DNA from: Elymus sibiricus
Taxonomy: Eukaryota > Streptophyta > Magnoliopsida > Poales > Poaceae
Length of the DNA stretch: 64,000 bases
Assembly: GCA_039707655.1 (NCBI GenBank)
Contig: CM077676.1
Location: forward strand, 186,244,936-186,308,935
Direction: 5' to 3'
Below, in pieces: positions 57,648-64,000 of this stretch (position 1 is the first letter of the stretch; each line of letters begins with the position of its first letter). The position numbers and the translations under genes are program-made. The notes beneath the pieces were generated by a model. The model searched no databases. It was not told the DNA's origin and worked only from the letters and a program-made list of their open reading frames with translations.

Positions 57648-59708
57648 TCAAGTGTTGTCATCCTTCAAATTAATTCCATAGGTGGCCCTCATAATAGATT
57701 CATATGGTGGATTAATTCTCTTTCTAGGGAAGTGTTCCATCCCTTTCTTTAACGGAAATTGAAATCTTATATTACCTTCTTTCATATCAATAATTGCGCC
57801 TATGGTTCGTAGGAAAGGCCTACCAAGTATTATAGGACAAGACGGATTACATTCAATATCAAGCACAATGAAATCCACCGGCACATAGTTTCTATTAGCA
57901 AGAATAAGCACATCATTTATTCTACCCAATGGCTTTTTAATAGTGGAATCCGCAAGATGTAAATTAAGGGAACAAGCATCCATATCGGTGAGACCTAGTA
58001 TGTCACATAGAGATTTTGGTATAGTAGAGACGCTTAGATCACACAAGGCATTACATTCATAATCTTTGATTTTAACTTTGATAGTAGGTTCCCATTCATC
58101 ATGTAATTTTTGAGGAATTGAAACTTCCAACTCAAGTTTTTCTTCATGAGCTTTTATCATAGCTTCCACAATATGTTTAGTGAAAGCTTTATTTTGTTCA
58201 TAGGCATTAGGTGAATTAATCATGGATTGCAACAAATAAATACATTCAAATAAAGAGCAATTATCATAATTAAATTTCTTGTAATCCAAAGTAGTGGGCA
58301 CATCACTATTTAAAGTTTTGACCTCTCCCAACCCACTTTTTTCATTTTTATCATTAAGATCATCACCCTCCAAATAATTGCGACGCCTTCTAGCTAAAGT
58401 TGACTCATCTCCAGTCCCTTTTTCATCAAGTTTTATATTACTAAATAAAGATTCAATAGGTGAGACACCAATCATTTTAATATGTTCATCATTACTACGA
58501 TAGAAACCGGGTGGAATAGCTTTTTCTAGGAATTCTCGCTTAGCTCTCAACCTAGCGGTCCTTTCTTTACTTTCATTAATGGAGACATAGATAGCTTTAA
58601 TAGACTCATTTATATCATACTTGGGTGGCAAAATTTTAATTTTGAGATTTTCCACATCATGAGCAATTCTATCCATGTTCCTAGACATTTCATCAACTCT
58701 ATTCAATTTTTCTTCTACCATAGCATTGAAAATCTTTTGCGAATTAATAAATTCTTTAATATTATTTTCAAGATCAGAGGGTATCCTATTATTATTATAT
58801 GGATTACCATAGGAATTACCATAATTATTAGAGGAATTTCCAGGAAACGGTCTAGGATTGAAATTACCCCTTTAAGCATTGTTGTTGAAATTATTTCTAG
58901 AGACAAAATTCACATCAATATCATCGTTATTTTGCTCAATCAAAGTAGACAATGGCACATCATTAGGATCAATATGAGCAATTTTACTAGCAACCAATTT
59001 CATAAGAGCATTCATCTTATCACTCAAAGTATTAATTTTTTCGACAGAATTTACCTTCTTACCAGTTGGAGTTCTTTCAGTATGCCATTGAGAGTAATTT
59101 GTCATAATATTATCAAGAAGTTTTGTAGCTTCTCCCAATGTAATTGCGGCAGAGTCTAGCAAATTTCTAGAAACAAAGTTTAGTCCCGCATAAATTTTTT
59201 GTATGATCATCCATAAGCTTAAACCATGAGTAGGGCAATTTCTTATCATTAATTTCATTCTCTCCCAAGATTGCGCAACATGTACATGCTCAGGTTGCTT
59301 AAAATTCATAATTTGATTTCTTAAAGAAATAATCTTAGCGGGAGGAAAATACTTGGCAATAAAAGCATCCTTACACTTATCCCAGGAATCAATACTATTT
59401 CGAGGCAAGGATGAAAACCAAGTTTTACCACGATCTCGTAGTGAGAACAGAAATAATTTCAATTTTAAAATATCATTATCCACATATTTCTTCTTTTGCA
59501 TATAACAAAGTTCAACAAAAGTATTAAGATGGGTTGCAACATCTTCATTAGGACTACCAGAAAATTGTTCTTTCATAACAAGATTAAGCAAAGCAGCATT
59601 AATGTCACACGACTCCGCACTAGTGGCGGGAGGAGCAATTGGAGTACTAATAAAATCATTATTATTACTATTGGAAAAGTCACACAATTTGGTATTTTCT
59701 TGAGACAT
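57648..59708 (-). pseudogene. gag: Gag-protease of G
   Basis: Gag starts MSQENTKLCDFSNSNNNDF at 59708 and holds an Athila-type gag domain (VATHLNTFVELCYMQKKKYV, LFLFSLRDRGKTWFSSLPRN). A single TAA at 58869-58871 interrupts the frame, which continues in phase to 57648. The protease region shows ALCDLSVSTIP, where the family has CDLGAS, so two residues next to the catalytic Asp are lost by a 6 bp deletion; CPIILGRPFLRTIGAIID follows. The frame ends KDDNT at 57648 with no RT. If intact it would give about 686 residues forming particles that could also serve C2. Confidence 0.9.
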
Positions 59709-59886
59709 CGCGACAAAGCAAGCAAACTAGCAAACAAGCAAACGAAAATATTTTTGTGTTTTTGTAAAATTGTTTTAGAAGTGGGGGAGATGAAAATGAG
59801 AGGCAAATGAAAATAAAACGCAAATGAAAATAAGAGCAAGTGGATGATAGTTTATGAGAAGGTACTTGATACGTTTTGGCGATGTC

Positions 59887-59904
59887 TCCCCGGCAATGGT
59901 GCCA
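59887..59904 (-). promoter_or_regulatory. G primer-binding site (tRNA-Asp type)
   Basis: In sense TGGCACCATTGCCGGGGA, two transitions from the tRNA-Asp site, 11 bases inside the LTR edge at 59916. Confidence 0.85.
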
Positions 59905-59915
59905 GAAATTCTTCC

Positions 59916-60334
59916 TGCTACTTGTAAACTGCGTTGGGATTTCCCCGAAGAGGAGAAGATGATGCAGTATGGTAGAGATAAGTATTTCCCTCAGTTAAGA
60001 ACCAAGGTTATCAATCCATTAGAAGAACCACACAGAACCTCGTTAGCAGCACCTACACACACAAAAGTAAACACTTGCACCCAACGCACATAAGAGGGTT
60101 GTCAATCCTCTTAGCGGTTATTTGCAAGGATAAATTCTGATAGTGATAGATAGAAAAGTAAATTGCAAAACAAAATAAAAGTAAATAAATTGAAGCAAGG
60201 TATTTTTGGATTTTAATATATGATAAAGGCAGACCCGGGGGCCATAGTTTTCACTAGAGGCTTGTCTCTCGAACACAAAGCATACGGTGGGTAAACAAAT
60301 TACTGTTGGGCAATTGATAGAAAAGCAAATAATT
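59916..60334 (-). repeat. G 5' LTR, truncated
   Basis: About 419 bp match the first part of the LTR at 50437 on the plus strand. Similarity stops after GCAAATAATT (about 60334), where coding sequence of element E begins in mid-frame. The remaining ~1.1 kb is missing. Confidence 0.9.
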
Positions 60335-60897
60335 TTAAGGGTGGAGTACCTAAGAAGTTAGGAGATCCAGGAATACCAACTATACCATGTTCCATTAAAA
60401 GAAGTTATGTTAAAACTGCCTTATGTGATTTGGGAGCCGGTGTTAGTGTTATGCGTTTCTCTTTATATAGAAGACTTGATTTGAATAAGCTCACACCTAC
60501 TGAAATATCTTTGCAAATGGCTGATAAATCAACTGCTATACCTATTGGAATTTGTGAGGATGTTCCCGTTGTAGTTGCAAATGTTACTATCTTAACAGAC
60601 TTTGTTATTCTTGACATGCCCGAGGACGACAACATGTCGATTATCCTTGGAAGACCCTTTTTGAATACTGCAGGGGCTGTTATTGATTGCAATAAAAGCA
60701 AGGTTACTTTTCATGTCAATGGTAATGAGCATACGATTTATTTTCCGAAGAAACAAAGTTCGGTGAATGGTATCAATTGTATTGATTTTTTTTTGACAAT
60801 CACTATTGGAGGTTTCAAATTTCCTCTTCCTAGTGTCAAAAAGAAATATGAGATTCTTATTGTTGGGGAGATGCATATCCCCGTTGAGGTAACTTAG
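60335..60897 (+). pseudogene. Protease of E, 5' truncated
   Basis: The frame enters at KGGVPKKLGDPGIPTIPC and shows the retropepsin site ALCDLGAGVSVMRFSLY and the later CIIL-type block IILGRPFLNTAGAVIDCNKS. It ends VEVT at 60897, the same end as in D. No stop interrupts the remaining part. Gag and the protease N-terminus are missing at the junction with G. Confidence 0.9.
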
Positions 60898-61684
60898 TGC
60901 TATACGAAAATTCTTCGGTTTCATGTCACTCAGAAATAGTTTGTTAATAAGACTTGATCAACCTTATTAATGGATTCTTTTTGAGGGGTATGTGGTTGAT
61001 GAATTTAGTAAGCACAACTTTCTGTACCCACCTTTTGCTCTCTGTTATTTGTAGTTGAATAAAATAAAATGCCATGATTATCCTGTTTTCTGAATTTTCC
61101 GTGCAATAAAAAATGGCCCCAAAATAAAAGTTCTCAGAATGCCTTGAAAATCTAGTATGATTTTGTATGCAATATATAAGAATTTTTGGCACTAAACACA
61201 CCCCAGGGGGGGTGCACCTGTGAGCCACAAGCTCACAGGGCGCGCCCACCCCCTGGGCGTGCCCAACAGGCATGTGGGTCCCACAGGGACCCACTCACTT
61301 ATCCCAGCCACCCACACCCATCTTCTTCCTCCAGAAAAAATCAAACTTGCTCCCAAGCCCGTGTTCTTGCTCATTTTGCTGTGATTTTCGATCTCCTTTC
61401 TCGAAACTCTATTTCCAAAACTGTTTTGAGGAATTACTTCTTGGTATGTGACTCCTCCAATGCTCCAATTAGTTTTTGTTCTAGTGCTTTTATACTTTGC
61501 AAATTTTTGCTGCTGTGGTGACCATGTTTATGAGCTTGCATGTTGAATTTGTATGGTCCCAAGTAGTTTTGATGAATGATATAGCTTCTAGATACATGTG
61601 GGAGTAGTTGCTATCAATTTTGTTGAGTTTTGTTCACTTTTATTTTGAGTCACTAAAAATTTCAGAAATTTTCAGAAAAAGAAA
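60898..61684 (+). promoter_or_regulatory. Candidate internal promoter and intron-like leader of ORF X (E)
   Basis: As in D, a GC-rich block with partial inverted repeats (61200-61295) is followed by a pyrimidine-rich stretch and a possible intron, with GTATGTGAC at 61444 and TTTTCAG ending at 61675 (232 bp). This lies 9 bases before the ORF X ATG. The border sequences match those of D although the interior is diverged. No TATA box is seen. Confidence 0.5.
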
Positions 61685-62608
61685 ATGCTCAAGTGGAGGT
61701 TGAGAGGTTCTTCGAGCTGGAATCCTAAGGAGGCTCTGAAGCCCAAGTATCATTTTCCTTGTGCGGCCGAGGTGCGGCCATGCGAATGGCCATGCAACAC
61801 ATTCTTGAGGGATGAGGGGATTTTTGATGATTTCTATTATTTGGCGAACAATGCCGGCATTATCCTGTTCCTCGAAGATAAGTGTGACCAGTATATTCTC
61901 CTCACTGATACTTTCATGCAAAGTTTTCACTTTCATTCTAGGAGAGATATACCCATGGTGTCATTTAACCTATATGATATTCCGAAAGAGATGACACTTG
62001 AGGATTTTTGCCAAGGGTGCAAACTTCCTAATGAGGGCAGCCCAGTAGAGCCACATCCTAGGGATGTCTCGGAGTTCATCTCTGAGGTGACCGTAGGGGA
62101 GTCGAGAGTAGTTTCTGAGGCTAGGGTTGCTAGCTTACATTTCCCTGTTTTGCGCTATTACTCATTATTTGCCGGGAGGTGTTTGACTAGTCGTTGGGAG
62201 AGTGGCATGCTCAGTTCGCCTGACCTTGCTATTTTGCGCCATGCTCTTTATGGTGATAGAACTTTCAGTTTGGGTGCGATGGTCGCCCGGCGGTTACACA
62301 CCAACCGTTCGAAGGGCGTTATTTCAGGCGGTATTTATGCTTCCCGTCTCGCTGAACACTTTGAGATTCCTATCAGGCATGACGAGAGGGAAGAGAGACT
62401 TTTACCCATTATGTATCTTGATTACGACAGCATGGTTGGGCACAACTTTATTGATTCTGGAGACGTTCGTTTTAGATATAACTTGGTATTCAGTCAGGGT
62501 ACTCGGGAGATTATTACTTTGCCTGCGCCTACTTTGTTTGACATTCACAGGGGCCGATATACCATCATGCCTAAGGATATTTATGCTTATTGGGGCTTGA
62601 CACAGTGA
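61685..62608 (+). CDS. ORF X of element E, unknown function, 3' end replaced by an LTR
   Basis: An open frame of 307 codons starts MLKWRLRGSSSWNPKEA. It aligns with D's ORF X along its length: PCEWPCNTFL, the FMQSFHF block, EFISEVTVGES, MVARRLHTNR, GGIYASRLAEHF, RYNLVFSQGTREI and LPAPTLFD. The last codons (DIYAYWGLTQ) lead into the LTR, whose first three bases, TGA, act as the stop, so D's last ~40 residues are missing. The substitutions do not create stops despite high divergence, which suggests past selection on the protein. No known enzyme motif is recognised. Confidence 0.75.
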   Translation: MLKWRLRGSSSWNPKEALKPKYHFPCAAEVRPCEWPCNTFLRDEGIFDDFYYLANNAGIILFLEDKCDQYILLTDTFMQSFHFHSRRDIPMVSFNLYDIPKEMTLEDFCQGCKLPNEGSPVEPHPRDVSEFISEVTVGESRVVSEARVASLHFPVLRYYSLFAGRCLTSRWESGMLSSPDLAILRHALYGDRTFSLGAMVARRLHTNRSKGVISGGIYASRLAEHFEIPIRHDEREERLLPIMYLDYDSMVGHNFIDSGDVRFRYNLVFSQGTREIITLPAPTLFDIHRGRYTIMPKDIYAYWGLTQ

Positions 62609-64000
62609 TACGTCCCAAAAATATCTACTTTTCCAAAGACTTTTGCTCTGGTTTTGGACTCTAATTTGCATAATTTGAATGGAACTAACCGGACTGACGC
62701 TGTTTTCAGCAGAATTGCCATGGTGTTATTTTTGTGCAGAAATAAAAGTTCTCGGATGGACCTGAAAATTTACGAAGAATTATTTTAGAATATATAAAAA
62801 ATACTGGCGAAGAGAATTACCAGAGGAGGGCCACCCAGGCGCCACAAGCCCAGGGGGCGCGCCCACCCCCAGGGCGCGCCTGGCAGGCTTGTGGGCCCCT
62901 GGCAGCTCCGGCAACCCTAACTCCAACGCTATAAGTACCTATTCTTGGGGAAAAAAACAGAGAGAAAGAATCATCGCGTTTTACGATACGGAGCCGCCGC
63001 CACCTCCTGTTCTTCATCGGGAGGGTTGATCTGGAGTCCATTCGGGGCTCCGGAGAGGGGGATTCGATGCCGTCATCATCATCAACCATCCTCCATCACC
63101 AATTTCATGATGCTCACCACCGGGCGTGAGTAATTTCTTTGCAGGCTTGCTGGACGGTGATGGGTTGGATGAGATTTATCATGTAATCGATTCAATTTGT
63201 TAGGGCTTTGATCCCTAGTATCCACTATGTTCTGAGATTGATGTTGCTATGACTTTGCCATGCTTAATGCTTGTCACTAGGGCCTGAGTGCCATGATTTC
63301 AGATCTGAACCCTTTATGTTTTTATGAATATATTTGTGTTCTTGATCCTAGCTTGCAAGTTATATGCACCTATTACGTGTTATGATCCGCATACCCCAAG
63401 GTGACAATAATTGGGATTCTTTCCGGTGATTACCGTAATTTGAGGAGTTCATGTATTCACTATGTGTTAATGCTTTGTTCCGGTTCTCTATTAAAAGGAG
63501 GCCTTAATATCGCTTAGATTTCCTTATGGACCCCGCTGCCACGGGAGGCTAGGACAAAAGATGTCATGCAAGTTCTTACTATAAGCACGTATGACTATAT
63601 ACGGAATACATGCCTACATTACATTGATGAATTGGAGCTATTGTGTGTCGCCCTAGGTTGTGACTGTTACATGATGAATGTCATCCAACATAATTATCCA
63701 TCACCGATCCAATGCCTATATTGATCTTTGCTAAGTTACTTTCGTTGCTGCTGCTGTTACAATCACTACAAAACTGCTATTGTCACTGTCTTTGTTACTA
63801 CTGCTACTGTTACTACTGCTATCAAAACTATCATACTACTGTGCTACTAAATACTTTGCTGTAGATATTTAGTTCTCCAGGTGTGGTTGAATTGACAACT
63901 CAACTGCTAATACTCGCAAATATTCTTTGGCTCCCCTTGTGTCGAATCAATAAATCTAGGTGAAATACTACCCGTGATAACTGTTGCGTTCTCCTATACT
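62606..64000 (+). repeat. C/D-type LTR, running off the window
   Basis: It begins TGATACGTCCC and is collinear with the LTR at 7806. By comparison with D's LTR about a dozen bases remain beyond base 64000. No polypurine tract precedes it and it cuts ORF X of E in mid-frame, so it looks like the 5' LTR (or a solo LTR) of a further insertion with possible duplication CACAG (62601-62605). Alternatively it is C's 3' LTR after a deletion. Confidence 0.85.

Larger units (their letters stand above)
50437..60334 (-). mobile_element. G: Gypsy element of the C2 family with gag-protease, 5' LTR truncated
   Basis: On the minus strand: partial 5' LTR (60334-59916), primer-binding site (59904-59887), gag-protease (59708-57648), a long untranslated region interrupted by a solo LTR and a small CACTA, a polypurine tract, and the 3' LTR (51973-50437). 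LTR, leader and 3' region match C2. No RT or integrase is present. AACAC (50432-50436) should be the left target duplication; the right copy is lost with the LTR end at the junction to E. Confidence 0.92.
60335..62605 (+). mobile_element. E: 3' part of a C/D-type Gypsy element (probably of C)
   Basis: It begins inside the protease region, about 295 bp downstream of where C's gag stops at 17839 as measured on D. It continues with the GC-rich module, the intron-like leader and ORF X. Orientation and family match C, so E is best read as C resumed after a deletion. It ends in mid ORF X at the LTR of 62606, without the ~2.1 kb untranslated region or a polypurine tract. Confidence 0.8.

Noticed and set aside
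1..64000. Host protein-coding gene, tRNA or rRNA gene
   Set aside because: All longer frames belong to transposable elements; tRNA-like words seen (TGGCGCCGTTGCCGGGGA and relatives) are primer-binding sites, not tRNA genes.

Overview
The window is intergenic DNA of a large plant genome, almost certainly a Triticeae grass (wheat, Aegilops, rye or barley). An Angela/BARE1/WIS-type Copia element, Athila-type Gypsy elements with long LTRs that start TGATACG, a Tat/Retand-type Gypsy element with an antisense gene, and large CACTA transposons are stacked inside one another. I found no host gene, tRNA, rRNA or CRISPR array. Nearly every base belongs to a transposable element, and nearly every coding region is broken.

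Layout. (1) 1-4176: 5' part of an Angela-like Copia element (minus), inserted in the pol of the next element. (2) 4177-7805: Gypsy element B (minus; gag-protease, RT-RNase H, part of an LTR). (3) 7806-17839: Gypsy element C (plus), inserted in B's LTR; it holds C2 (10786-17475), a complete non-autonomous Gypsy element with duplication GAGAT. (4) 17840-50436: a large CACTA transposon inserted in C's gag. Inside it lie D (18942-28558, complete Gypsy, minus, duplication GGAGT), a candidate terminal-inverted-repeat element H (31615-46703), and, inside H, element F (33661-46178, complete Tat/Retand-type Gypsy, duplication GGGGT). (5) 50437-60334: Gypsy element G (minus, same LTR family as C2), inserted in the CACTA and itself carrying a small CACTA (52869-54337, duplication ATG) and a solo LTR (55837-57188, duplication CATAC). 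(6) 60335-62605: element E (plus), same family and orientation as C and probably C's displaced 3' half. (7) 62606-64000: another LTR of the C/D type, running off the window.

Reading. The simplest history is one stack: B was hit by C, C by C2 and the CACTA, the CACTA by D, H (then F) and G, and G by two more insertions. A later deletion then fused G's LTR to C/E. By-eye LTR comparisons (about 3% for D, 2-3% for C2, 4% for F) suggest insertions of roughly one to two million years at usual grass rates; these are estimates, not computed distances.

Most interesting content. D and E carry no reverse transcriptase or integrase. Each instead has a conserved reading frame of unknown function (ORF X, 22490-23521 and 61685-62608), preceded by an LTR-like GC-rich module and an intron-like leader. 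C2 carries a different unknown frame with hydrophobic C-terminal segments in place of gag. F carries a two-exon antisense gene with a gypsy-type transposon domain and a long coiled coil. H looks like a little-described TIR transposon.
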